Source of the DNA: Pelotomaculum_B sp041645005
GTDB taxonomy: Bacteria; Bacillota; Desulfotomaculia; Desulfotomaculales; Pelotomaculaceae
Direction of reading: 5' to 3'
NCBI GenBank assembly: GCA_041645005.1
Contig: JBAZQW010000001.1
Coordinates: 1-64,000, forward strand
DNA length: 64,000 bases
In this document: positions 16,171 through 23,159 of the stretch, piece after piece
How the letters are laid out: the number at the start of each line of letters is the position of its first letter
Numbering within the stretch: position 1 is the stretch's first letter
Notes under the pieces: model-generated
The model's database searches: none
What the model was told of the DNA's origin: nothing
The model's input: the letters and a program-made list of their open reading frames with translations, nothing else
Program-made: the position numbers and the translations under genes

Positions 16171-16697
16171 ATATTGGTCTACGATTGCTGGCGGTAGCGC
16201 TATTTCTCTCTCTTCTTTCGCCGTGTTTTGCCTTTAGATTGGATAAGATCGATGCTGTTTCCGACTTCCATATCGGCCTGACCACCGGTATCGGCACCGG
16301 GCTCAACTTTGGGGTTTCGGCCAGATTCTTGCCTGGAAACCTAAAACCCGGCCTAGAAGTTGAACAATTGATCACCGATGTCGATTATTCAGCTATGATC
16401 CACGGCCTAAAACTTGGCTTATTATTAAATCTAAAGATAGATGAAAACATATATATAAACGGCCATTATGGCAATAGCCAGTTCCGGTCCAGCAAAAACA
16501 TCATATATAAAGACCTTGCGGGCAATAGCCAGACAATTGTTGCCGACCAACTGACCATGGGCAGTTACTGTGGCATCTCGCTGGATTATCTTATGCCAGA
16601 TTGGGGTGTTCTGATCACCCCCAAGTACCTTATAAATTCGATCAGCGGGCAGGGTCCTGTCAGCCAGTTTGACTTCAATATCGGTAAAACCTTTTAA
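16167..16697 (+). CDS. exported protein, possibly outer-membrane beta-barrel
   Basis: A 176-residue protein with a signal peptide (hydrophobic core about 5-19, likely cleavage after CFA at 22). The mature chain has alternating strand-like patterns with many Gly residues (GLTTGIGTGLNFGVSARF, GLKLGLLLNLKIDENIYINGHYG) and ends in FDFNIGKTF with a terminal Phe, as outer-membrane barrels do. It overlaps the purQ stop by four bases (ATGA), so it is probably translated from the purine operon message. I see no link to purine metabolism and do not recognise the family. Confidence 0.68.
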   Translation: MNIGLRLLAVALFLSLLSPCFAFRLDKIDAVSDFHIGLTTGIGTGLNFGVSARFLPGNLKPGLEVEQLITDVDYSAMIHGLKLGLLLNLKIDENIYINGHYGNSQFRSSKNIIYKDLAGNSQTIVADQLTMGSYCGISLDYLMPDWGVLITPKYLINSISGQGPVSQFDFNIGKTF

Positions 16698-16884
16698 ATC
16701 TCCTTAGTCCGGACAATTAACCTGAATAACAACTGTGCATAACAGGGCAAGTGGTGATTTTTTTGGCCCACCAGAGCTAAATATTGGCTATTCGTCACCC
16801 CTTCGTATCTTGACATAAGATATATTATGCGACACTACATCTTGGTTAAAAAGAACGCTTTTTAGGGCTACCCTGCGGCTCATT

Positions 16885-17012
16885 AACCTCAAACTTCTAA
16901 CCTCAAACCTCAAAACAATACCCAAAAAGTAATAAACAAATCCCAATCTCTTGGCATTTGATCTTTGATCTTTCTGATTTGTTTGGATGTTGGATGTTTG
17001 AGGTTGGAGGTT
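16885..17012. repeat. 128-bp imperfect hairpin built from AACCTCAAAC repeats
   Basis: The left arm contains AACCTCAAAC-like words repeated about three times (16885-16916). The right arm carries the reverse complement words TTTGAGGTTGGAGGTT (16997-17012). Between them the arms continue to match loosely (ACAAATCCCAA against TTGGCATTTG) to a four-base loop near 16947. Arms are about 60 bases with many mismatches. It has no coding frame and resembles a decayed mobile palindrome. Confidence 0.5.
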
Positions 17013-17088
17013 ACTATCCGGCCTTGGCACAAGTTAGTTCCCCCACCCCCCACCGCAAGAAAATAACCCTTTTTTACGATAAATATAG

Positions 17089-17094
17089 TAGAAT
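17089..17094 (+). promoter_or_regulatory. -10 box of the 17102 gene, predicted leaderless
   Basis: TAGAAT ends seven bases before the ATG at 17102. An overlapping TATAGT lies at 17084-17089. No ribosome binding site is visible. The position argues that translation starts at 17102 and not further upstream, where the frame is also open. Confidence 0.4.
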
Positions 17095-17101
17095 AACAGC
17101 C

Positions 17102-17923
17102 ATGGCTGAACCTATTAGGGTACCTTTAATACCTGCCGCAGGGAGCACGGAAGCGGCTATGGCCGGGGTGCAGGGCATTGTTTTTACCGCTACTGACCGG
17201 AAGCTCATCGAGGACCGCACCGGAGCCGAGATCAACAAGACCAGCACGTTCCTGGAGGCGATGTCTAAGAAGCAGTCAATTACCGACCGGATCGAAGATG
17301 AGCATTCCGAGGTTAATTCCCACGTAGAGATTGGCGTTAAACCACCCCAGGATGTCAAAGGGCTAAAAAGAAGGATCAAAGACCATGATCGGATCATTAA
17401 ATACTCAAATATTACCGCGCCCCATGAACGGGTCGAGATAACCGGGATAACCCCGGAAGCCGAGCTAGCCGCCGAGGAGCGGCCAACAACCGACCCGGCC
17501 AAGACCGCAACCCCGCCAGTCGATAGCCAGCCCCACTCCGAAATGATCGCTAAAACGACCGCCATCGCCAAGGAATTGAACCTCAACCCGGCCGAGCTGT
17601 TCGACAAGTTTGCCCTGGAGCAATCCCAGTTATTCTCCCTGGTCGCCAAGATCAAAGACCTCCACCTGAAACGGCTCCTGGCCGGCAGCCGGGCGGAATT
17701 CGAATCGTTCTCTGATGAGATCAAGCGCGAAACGCTCGCTTCGGTCCGGGAAGAAGCCCGGGATTGGCTGGACCACCAGCTTGATGGCTTGACCCGAGGC
17801 GCGGCGGAATATAAGCTTAACTTGTTAAAGTCACTGCAGTCGATGCATTATGATGACAGGAAAAATGACAGCGTCCAATGGCTGCGGAAGGTCATCGACA
17901 AATTGGCCAAGCCGGAGAACTAG
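17102..17923 (+). CDS. hypothetical soluble protein
   Basis: A 273-residue protein I do not recognise. It starts MAEPIRVPLIPAAG and has a low-complexity, Pro/Thr-rich linker at about residues 120-145 (ERPTTDPAKTATPP). This separates a charged N-terminal part from a helical C-terminal part of about 120 residues (LNLNPAELFDKFALEQSQL to the end). No signal peptide or membrane segment is seen. The frame remains open upstream to 16958, but the -10 box and the hairpin region favour this start. Its end overlaps the queE end by four bases in convergent orientation. Confidence 0.65.
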   Translation: MAEPIRVPLIPAAGSTEAAMAGVQGIVFTATDRKLIEDRTGAEINKTSTFLEAMSKKQSITDRIEDEHSEVNSHVEIGVKPPQDVKGLKRRIKDHDRIIKYSNITAPHERVEITGITPEAELAAEERPTTDPAKTATPPVDSQPHSEMIAKTTAIAKELNLNPAELFDKFALEQSQLFSLVAKIKDLHLKRLLAGSRAEFESFSDEIKRETLASVREEARDWLDHQLDGLTRGAAEYKLNLLKSLQSMHYDDRKNDSVQWLRKVIDKLAKPEN

Positions 17924-18678
17924 TTCAACCCCGCCAACTTGTGAGTTTGAGGTATCACCAACACTCTTTTTAGCTTCCTTTTGGCTGTCGCCTCAAAAGC
18001 TAGCATCTGTTCGGCCGATGGCCGATGCTTGATCGCCCCATGCGGCGTGACTGGCTGTAAAACCAAGGGGATTTTATCATCCACCGCCGCGATCAAAGAG
18101 GCCGCCTCATCTATCTCTTTGATAGTGGATTCCTTAGCAAAAACAACCTTCACAAAAACATCTTTAAGGTAAGCCGTCTCCAAGGCCTTCTTATGTTCCT
18201 TCCAATATGGAGAGAGGCCGGTCGCGCTTGGCAGTTTAAGGTCCAAGGCAATGATATCGACCAGCTCGATCACTTCAGCCAGGTGGTCCGGCAAGACCCC
18301 GTTCGTTTCTAAATAGACCGGGAGCTTGACCTCTTTTTTCAGCGCCGGAAGGAATTCCTTGAGGAAATCGACTTGCAGGAGCGGCTCGCCACCGGTCAGG
18401 CTAACCGAATGGCAGGCCCCGGCCGGTTTATTCAAAGAGGCTATCAATTCAACCAACTGACCGACCTCGACCGGATTATTCCGTGTTTCGAACTTATGGG
18501 TACCAGGAACCGGCTCAAACTTGAAGGTTGGGGATATAACCAGGGCCTGGGGTGAATCGCAATACTGGCAAGAGAGGTTACAACCGGCAAACCGGACGAA
18601 GATCTGCCTCACCCCAACGTACAGCCCCTCCCCCTGGATTGAGGCAAAGAGCTCATTAAGCTGGGCTTGGGCTGGCAT
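17920..18678 (-). CDS. queE: 7-carboxy-7-deazaguanine synthase (QueE)
   Basis: A 252-residue radical SAM enzyme that contracts the ring of 6-carboxytetrahydropterin to 7-carboxy-7-deazaguanine in queuosine synthesis. The start LNELFASIQGEGLYVG, the cluster motif CNLSCQYCDSP (C-x3-C-x2-C), the SLTGGEPLLQ block and the later LPVYLETNG block are typical. I set the start at the ATG at 18678, giving MPAQAQLNELF, rather than six codons upstream, because a well-formed promoter (18687-18715) ends just before it. No other queuosine genes flank it; folE at 3804 may supply an early precursor. Confidence 0.95.
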   Translation of the reverse strand: MPAQAQLNELFASIQGEGLYVGVRQIFVRFAGCNLSCQYCDSPQALVISPTFKFEPVPGTHKFETRNNPVEVGQLVELIASLNKPAGACHSVSLTGGEPLLQVDFLKEFLPALKKEVKLPVYLETNGVLPDHLAEVIELVDIIALDLKLPSATGLSPYWKEHKKALETAYLKDVFVKVVFAKESTIKEIDEAASLIAAVDDKIPLVLQPVTPHGAIKHRPSAEQMLAFEATAKRKLKRVLVIPQTHKLAGLN

Positions 18679-18686
18679 ATAGACGA

Positions 18687-18715
18687 ATTGTAGCAACGAA
18701 TGGGGGCTGAAGCAA
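18687..18715 (-). promoter_or_regulatory. queE promoter
   Basis: On the minus strand TTGCTT (18710-18715) and TACAAT (18687-18692) are exactly 17 bases apart. The -10 box ends eight bases before the queE ATG at 18678, leaving only about one or two leader bases. This is the best-formed promoter in the window. Confidence 0.65.
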
Positions 18716-18730
18716 TGAAATGGTGGTGGT

Positions 18731-18922
18731 TTAGACAGTTATGTCGACTTGGGGTTTGGGAAGTCTTAGAGCCGCTAAAACGGCGCTCATCTGACTGGTC
18801 AAACTGTCAAGAGGAGAGTTGGAATTAGTCTCGGTGGTCTTATTAACCTCACGAGCACTAGCCCCTGCCCTTTGAGCCAATTTATTTAATGGATTAATTA
18901 ATGAATTAACGTTACTGATCAT
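18731..18922 (-). CDS. small hypothetical protein, 63 residues
   Basis: A short frame starting with ATG and preceded by GGCAGGA about seven bases upstream, which can act as a ribosome binding site. The product is polar, Ser/Asn/Thr-rich in the middle (TTETNSNSPLDSL) and ends in an amphipathic helix-like part. No known motif. The ribosome binding site is also the inner arm of a small inverted repeat (CCTGCC...GGCAGG, 18931-18953). It could be a real small protein or a chance frame. Confidence 0.4.
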   Translation of the reverse strand: MISNVNSLINPLNKLAQRAGASAREVNKTTETNSNSPLDSLTSQMSAVLAALRLPKPQVDITV

Positions 18923-18930
18923 AGTACATT

Positions 18931-18953
18931 CCTGCCATACATCTATCGGCAGG
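18931..18953. repeat. short inverted repeat
   Basis: CCTGCC and GGCAGG are separated by 11 bases. On the minus strand the inner arm supplies the likely ribosome binding site of the 63-residue frame, so pairing could in principle hide it. It may equally be chance. Confidence 0.35.
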
Positions 18954-19089
18954 TTTGGGGAGAAATTTCAGGGTATTTATAAATCAATAAAATCCCTTTT
19001 ATTCTAGACTCTACCCCTAATATCCGGATTAATGCAATAGAACGAATTGTTTAACAATCAAAATAAAAAGCTATTTTATGAGGAAATTA

Positions 19090-19860
19090 CTATAAATGTA
19101 TTTTCTCGCGACATTTTAATAGAATGGCCTTCCTTATTTCCCTGCCTTTTTCAAATATTTTCTTATTATAAAGATAACCAAAACAAAGATGGCAGATAGC
19201 ATTTAACCAGTTAACGTTGTCTTTTAATGCTAAATAATCCATTATTGAATAAGCATTTATTACATGCTCTTCAAGCTTTTTATTTCTATCGATGAATTGC
19301 TTTAGATATTCAATTATTTCATTATTAAATTTTATAATATTATCTTTAATATCTTTTGATTGTTCTTTCAACAATTGAAAGTTCTCATAATACATCTTCT
19401 CAATTATTGAAATATCCTTATTATATCTATGGAAGTCCAAGTAAACACCGTGCATTTCATTTAGCACTTCCAAATATTTCAATGATTTAAGATTTATATA
19501 ATCACACTGTATTGGTCTTAGATTAAAAAGCCACCTCTTATCTACATTTTTAGACAATGCTTCGAAATCTTTTCTGTTATCTGCTAATGTATCTAGCGCC
19601 ATAATCAGCTCCTGGTAAAGAAGCCAGTTGCTATTATAATCATCTCTTTCTTTTTTATAATAATCAAAAAGAGATGTTACTAGAAAAGTAAAAATGCCGG
19701 CCCAAGCGGCACCCCAAAAGGCTGCTTGCATAATTTCTTGTTTTTGGATATATTTTGGAGAAAAAGTAACTAGTGTCGCTAAAATAATTATAAACAACAA
19801 TCGACGTAAAATAAAGTCAATATTTATTTCTCTAAAAAACAACTCTTTTATATTTAGCAT
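19090..19860 (-). CDS. hypothetical membrane-anchored protein in an A+T-rich island
   Basis: A 256-residue protein with two hydrophobic segments near residues 19-36 and 45-66 joined by a short polar turn, followed by a long helical, Lys/Glu/Asn-rich cytoplasmic part with coiled-coil character (about 130-200). I do not recognise a family. Base composition and codon use (many AAT, ATA, TTA codons) are clearly more A+T-rich than in any neighbour, and the low G+C content covers roughly 18950-19960. This suggests recent acquisition. It stands alone between the 63-residue frame and the LolA-like gene. Confidence 0.7.
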   Translation of the reverse strand: MLNIKELFFREINIDFILRRLLFIIILATLVTFSPKYIQKQEIMQAAFWGAAWAGIFTFLVTSLFDYYKKERDDYNSNWLLYQELIMALDTLADNRKDFEALSKNVDKRWLFNLRPIQCDYINLKSLKYLEVLNEMHGVYLDFHRYNKDISIIEKMYYENFQLLKEQSKDIKDNIIKFNNEIIEYLKQFIDRNKKLEEHVINAYSIMDYLALKDNVNWLNAICHLCFGYLYNKKIFEKGREIRKAILLKCREKIHL

Positions 19861-19956
19861 GCTAATAATAAGACTTTATCTTCTGTCTGACTTCTGCTTT
19901 TCTTGATTTATTAAGAGGATTATATAAATTATCATTAATAAATATCCACAGACCGC

Positions 19957-20700
19957 CTACTCCACCTTAAACTGGTCGTCCCCTATCCCCTTATTGACCT
20001 TGATGTTTTGGAACTGCATCTCGACCTTCATCTTGCCGGCCGGGGTGGTAACGTTGGAGAGGTTCTTGACCGGGATCCAGATATCGGCAATCTTTTGATA
20101 CTCGATCACCGACTGGCTGACGAGCCGGCCTTTGGGATCGTACATCATGATCGAGGTCGGGATCATCTTGCCAGAGTCGACCACGAACTCCATTCGGCCA
20201 AAGAACTTGTTGGCTTCCTTAGGGGTGCCGGTGATAACGTAATCGTTCCCCTTCTTTTCCATGGTCAGGTTGAAATAATCGAGCGCCTTCTCGAAGTTCA
20301 TCTCCTTCTGCGGTTCGGCCTGCCCTTTGGCTTGGCGCATTTTCTTCATGTCCTGGACCATCTTCTGGCCGGTCTCGGGATTGATGATCGCCATCTTGTC
20401 GCCGTTGGTGATGGTGATCTGCTTCATCGGGGAGAGCATCTCGACCTTCGACTTATCTTTCCCCTTGTTCCAGATCTTACCCTTCTGGGTCATTGTCTGC
20501 GGGCCTTGCCCCTTCGAGCCGGGCATAACCATACTGGAAGTGATGGTCGTGACGGTTTCCGCGTACATATCATTTATTCTCGATTGGTTGGACTGGATCT
20601 TGGAAACGAGGTCCTTCACCGACAGATCACCGGCCAGTGAAGGTGCGACGAGGGCAAGACAGAGGGCAAAAGAGACCAAGAGACCTATCAATTTACGCAT
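19957..20700 (-). CDS. exported LolA-like outer-membrane lipoprotein-sorting protein
   Basis: A 247-residue protein with a signal peptide (hydrophobic core 5-18, likely cleavage after SLA at 23). The mature part has the LolA/LolB-like curved beta-sheet pattern: an N-terminal helix (VKDLVSKIQSNQSRINDMYAE), then strands with KGKIWNKGKDKSKVEML, MAIINPETGQ, and VIEYQKIADIWIPVK near the C-terminus. Proteins of this family bind lipid or lipoproteins in the periplasm; many are not true LolA. AGGAGG lies eight bases before the ATG. It is the last gene of the mtnP-apt transcription unit, 14 bases after apt. Confidence 0.8.
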   Translation of the reverse strand: MRKLIGLLVSFALCLALVAPSLAGDLSVKDLVSKIQSNQSRINDMYAETVTTITSSMVMPGSKGQGPQTMTQKGKIWNKGKDKSKVEMLSPMKQITITNGDKMAIINPETGQKMVQDMKKMRQAKGQAEPQKEMNFEKALDYFNLTMEKKGNDYVITGTPKEANKFFGRMEFVVDSGKMIPTSIMMYDPKGRLVSQSVIEYQKIADIWIPVKNLSNVTTPAGKMKVEMQFQNIKVNKGIGDDQFKVE

Positions 20701-20714
20701 TGGCTTTCCTCCTA

Positions 20715-21242
20715 TTATTCGCCTTCGAACTCGGTCTGGGCATAGACGCTATACCCGGCCGCCTCGAGCTTTTTACGCCCGCCGAGGTCAGGCAGGTCAA
20801 CGATAAAAGCCAACTCGACGATCTCACCCTGAAGTTTCCGGACCAGCTTGGCCGCCGCCAGGGCGGTCCCGCCGGTGGCGATCAGGTCGTCAACGATCAA
20901 GACCTTTTGCCCCTTCTCGATGGCATCTTTATGGATCTCGATAACGTCGGTGCCGTATTCCAGGGCATATTCTTCCCGCTCGGTTGCCGCCGGGAGCTTC
21001 CCTTTTTTTCTCACCGGGACGAACCCCTTACCCAGGACGAACGCGAGCGCGCCGCCGATGATAAAACCGCGCGAATCTATCCCGACGACAATATCAATCT
21101 CTTTGTTCTGATACCGTTTGATAAAGTCATCGATGCAAAGCTTGAAGCCGACCGGATCTTTCAGCAAAGTGGTGATATCGCGGAACATGATACCCTTCTT
21201 TGGCCAGTGAGGGATGGTCCGGATCCTTGATTTGATAGGCAT
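20715..21242 (-). CDS. apt: adenine phosphoribosyltransferase
   Basis: A 175-residue enzyme that makes AMP from adenine and PRPP. The PRPP-binding motif VDDLIATGGTALAA (about 117-130), the N-terminal IRTIPHWPKKGIMFRDITTLL and VVGIDSRGFIIGGALA are all diagnostic. AGGAG lies upstream of the ATG. Its neighbour mtnP releases adenine from methylthioadenosine, so the pair forms a salvage route from SAM by-products to AMP. A hairpin element separates the two genes. Confidence 0.97.
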   Translation of the reverse strand: MPIKSRIRTIPHWPKKGIMFRDITTLLKDPVGFKLCIDDFIKRYQNKEIDIVVGIDSRGFIIGGALAFVLGKGFVPVRKKGKLPAATEREEYALEYGTDVIEIHKDAIEKGQKVLIVDDLIATGGTALAAAKLVRKLQGEIVELAFIVDLPDLGGRKKLEAAGYSVYAQTEFEGE

Positions 21243-21265
21243 TTTCTCTCCTTAAATTCGAATTA

Positions 21266-21362
21266 CCAAATTCCAATGACGAACTAATCAACAACTAACA
21301 ATTTTTAAACTGGTTATTGAGAAATTGAGATTTAGTTCGTCATTCGTCATTGAGATTTGGAA
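21266..21362. repeat. imperfect hairpin built from CAATGACGAA words
   Basis: The left arm ACCAAATTCCAATGACGAACTAA (21265-21287, written here as one arm) pairs with a right arm at 21332-21362 that holds the reverse complement of the same words with one extra GAATGAC copy. The region between the arms also pairs loosely. The right arm carries the stop codon and last four codons of mtnP. It sits between mtnP and apt on the same transcript and could act as a processing or attenuation hairpin, but it looks like a member of a dispersed palindrome family. Confidence 0.5.
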
Positions 21363-22105
21363 GTTACCTTCGAGATCTTTGGGATCACCTTTATCAGCAA
21401 AGTTTTCACTTTGTCGGCATTTTCCCTCATCCTCGCCATGACCATCTCATAGGTGACCGGCGCTTCACCTTCTTTCCAGCAGTCATAGTCGGTTGACATG
21501 GCGATCGTCTGGTAAGCTAGCGAAAGCTCCCTGGCCAGGACAACTTCCGGGCAGGTCGACATATTGATGATATCCGCTCCCCAGGCCCGGAACATGTGGC
21601 TCTCCGCCCGGGTAGAGAACCGGGGGCCTTCGATGGTGATGACCGTGACGTCCCGGTTGTATTTATAGCCGAGCTCGTCGCAGGTCGCGCAGAGGATATC
21701 GGTTAAACCTTTGTCATAGGGGTCGCTCATCGGCGTGTGGACTACGCTCTCGCTGAAGAAGGTCAGGTTGCGGTGGCGGGTAAAATCGATGAATTGTGAG
21801 GGGAAGACCAGGTTGCCCGGCTTGATCTCTTCGCGCAGGGAGCCGACCGCGGTGGCGGCCAGGATATGGGTGCACCCCTCTTCTTTCAGGGCTTGGATAT
21901 TGGCCAGGTTGTTGATCTTGGTCGGCATGATGTTGTGTTCCTTGCCGTGCCGCGCCAGGATAACGACCGGGGTCCCGCCGATCTCGCCGCAGGTCAAGCT
22001 GGAAGATGGTTGGCCAAAACGGTTAACGACCTCTTTGACGACAGCTTGTTTCAATATTTGGGGGTCGTCGAGGCCGGACCCGCCGATCACGCCGATTTTT
22101 ACCAT
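21347..22105 (-). CDS. mtnP: S-methyl-5'-thioadenosine phosphorylase
   Basis: A 252-residue enzyme of the PNP/MTAP family that splits methylthioadenosine into adenine and methylthioribose 1-phosphate. VKIGVIGGSGLDDP at the start, RHGKEHNIMPTKINN, AAVGSLREEIKPG, the block IEGPRFSTRAES and the C-terminal DYDCWKEGE are typical of MTAP. The Asp of TDYDCW indicates a 6-amino purine. The frame extends to 22192, but the ATG at 22105 follows a perfect -10 box and gives the family N-terminus. The last codons run into a hairpin repeat. Confidence 0.96.
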   Translation of the reverse strand: MVKIGVIGGSGLDDPQILKQAVVKEVVNRFGQPSSSLTCGEIGGTPVVILARHGKEHNIMPTKINNLANIQALKEEGCTHILAATAVGSLREEIKPGNLVFPSQFIDFTRHRNLTFFSESVVHTPMSDPYDKGLTDILCATCDELGYKYNRDVTVITIEGPRFSTRAESHMFRAWGADIINMSTCPEVVLARELSLAYQTIAMSTDYDCWKEGEAPVTYEMVMARMRENADKVKTLLIKVIPKISKVTSKSQ

Positions 22106-22111
22106 GGGATA

Positions 22112-22117
22112 ATTATA
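22112..22117 (-). promoter_or_regulatory. mtnP -10 box, predicted leaderless
   Basis: On the minus strand TATAAT ends six bases before the mtnP ATG (22105). GGAG lies just upstream of the -10 box, so it would not be in a message that starts at the ATG. The element overlaps the stop codon of the WecA-type gene. Confidence 0.55.
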
Positions 22118-23159
22118 CTCCTTTGTCTCCGTGGACGGGATAGACGTCGACCCGGAGGAGGAAGACGGTAAAACCGACGAAAAAGACGGCAACGATCAGA
22201 AGTAGCGAGATGAATTGCTGGAGATCGGCCCGAAGCATGGAGACCGCGATCGCGCCCAGGACCACCTGAACGGCGTAGAGGGTCAAGACGGTAGCACGCT
22301 GGGAGAAACCCATTAAATTGATCCGATGGTGGGAATGGTCCTTCCCCGGCTGGCTGAACTTCACTTTATGAAGAAAGCGGTTAGTAAAAACAAAATAGGT
22401 GTCAAAGATCGGGATACCGAGAATGATCAGCGGGACAACGAACGAGACGATCTGGAGGCGCTCGATACCGAGCGAGATCGCCACGTTCCACAGCGAGAAG
22501 AGGTTAAGCCGGATCGCCAGGTAGGCCATGATGAAGCCGAGGAATGTTGAACCCGCCTCCCCCAGGAAGATCGAGGCGGGATTGAAGTTGTAGCGGAGGA
22601 AACCGAGCGTTGCTCCCATGACCGCCGCCGCTGCCAAGAGTATCTCCGGCTGGCTGCTATTCAGCCCGAGCGCCAGGAAAATAGCCGCGGCGATGAAACA
22701 GACGCCGGAGACCAGGCCATCCATCCCGTCGAGCATGTTCATCGAGTTGGTCATAAAAGCAATAAAACCGATGGTCAGGAGCCAATTAAGCCAGGGGGTG
22801 CTGAAAAAGGTGAAATGGACCCCGGCCAGATAGACCAGGCCGGCGGCCAAGACCAGATGCGCTATGATCTTGCTGCGGGCGCGGACCTTGATGCCGGCGT
22901 CGTCGAGCGTACCGAAAAGGACGAATAAGAGGCCGATCACGGTCAGTCCAACGGTTTCCCGGGAAAGCCCCCCTACCGTCAATAAAGCAAGGGCAAAGGC
23001 GGAGAAAACGGCCATCCCACCCGTTAGCGGAATAGGTTTGTGATGGATCTTGCGGAAACCGGGTTTGTCGAGGATGTTGAGCTTGGTCGCAATTAGCTTG
23101 GCCAGCGGGGTCAGGATTAAAGCCGCGATCAAAGCGATCGTTAATGCCAGGAAGATCAC
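22113..23159 (-). CDS. MraY/WecA-family undecaprenyl-phosphate sugar-1-phosphate transferase
   Basis: A 348-residue inner-membrane protein with about ten hydrophobic segments. It transfers a HexNAc-1-phosphate (typically GlcNAc) from UDP to undecaprenyl phosphate and so starts a surface glycan. Family markers are DKPGFRKIHHKPIPLTGG near residue 35, the Asp-rich loop SMNMLDGMDGLVSG, RYNFNPASIFLGEAGS and the cytoplasmic HHR loop KDHSHHRI near the C-terminus. I chose the GTG at 23159, which overlaps the upstream epimerase stop (GTGA); a GTG or other start further upstream would add a non-family N-terminus. It is the last gene of the polysaccharide locus. Confidence 0.93.
   Translation of the reverse strand: MIFLALTIALIAALILTPLAKLIATKLNILDKPGFRKIHHKPIPLTGGMAVFSAFALALLTVGGLSRETVGLTVIGLLFVLFGTLDDAGIKVRARSKIIAHLVLAAGLVYLAGVHFTFFSTPWLNWLLTIGFIAFMTNSMNMLDGMDGLVSGVCFIAAAIFLALGLNSSQPEILLAAAAVMGATLGFLRYNFNPASIFLGEAGSTFLGFIMAYLAIRLNLFSLWNVAISLGIERLQIVSFVVPLIILGIPIFDTYFVFTNRFLHKVKFSQPGKDHSHHRINLMGFSQRATVLTLYAVQVVLGAIAVSMLRADLQQFISLLLIVAVFFVGFTVFLLRVDVYPVHGDKGV

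Larger units (their letters stand above)
16698..17101. other. intergenic region, no gene
   Basis: About 400 bases without a convincing reading frame. It holds a long imperfect hairpin (16885-17012, listed separately), a TTGACA at 16812-16817 without a well-spaced -10 box, and a -10 box for the next gene at 17089. I see no T-tract terminator for the purine operon. Confidence 0.6.

Noticed and set aside
16958..17101. Upstream extension of the 273-residue protein
   Set aside because: The stretch lies partly inside the long hairpin, reads as low-complexity protein and precedes a -10 box directly before the ATG at 17102.
22105..22192. Longer N-terminus of mtnP (Ser/Pro-rich, 29 residues)
   Set aside because: Low-complexity sequence antisense to nothing but within the WecA-type gene end; the family start follows the -10 box at 22112.
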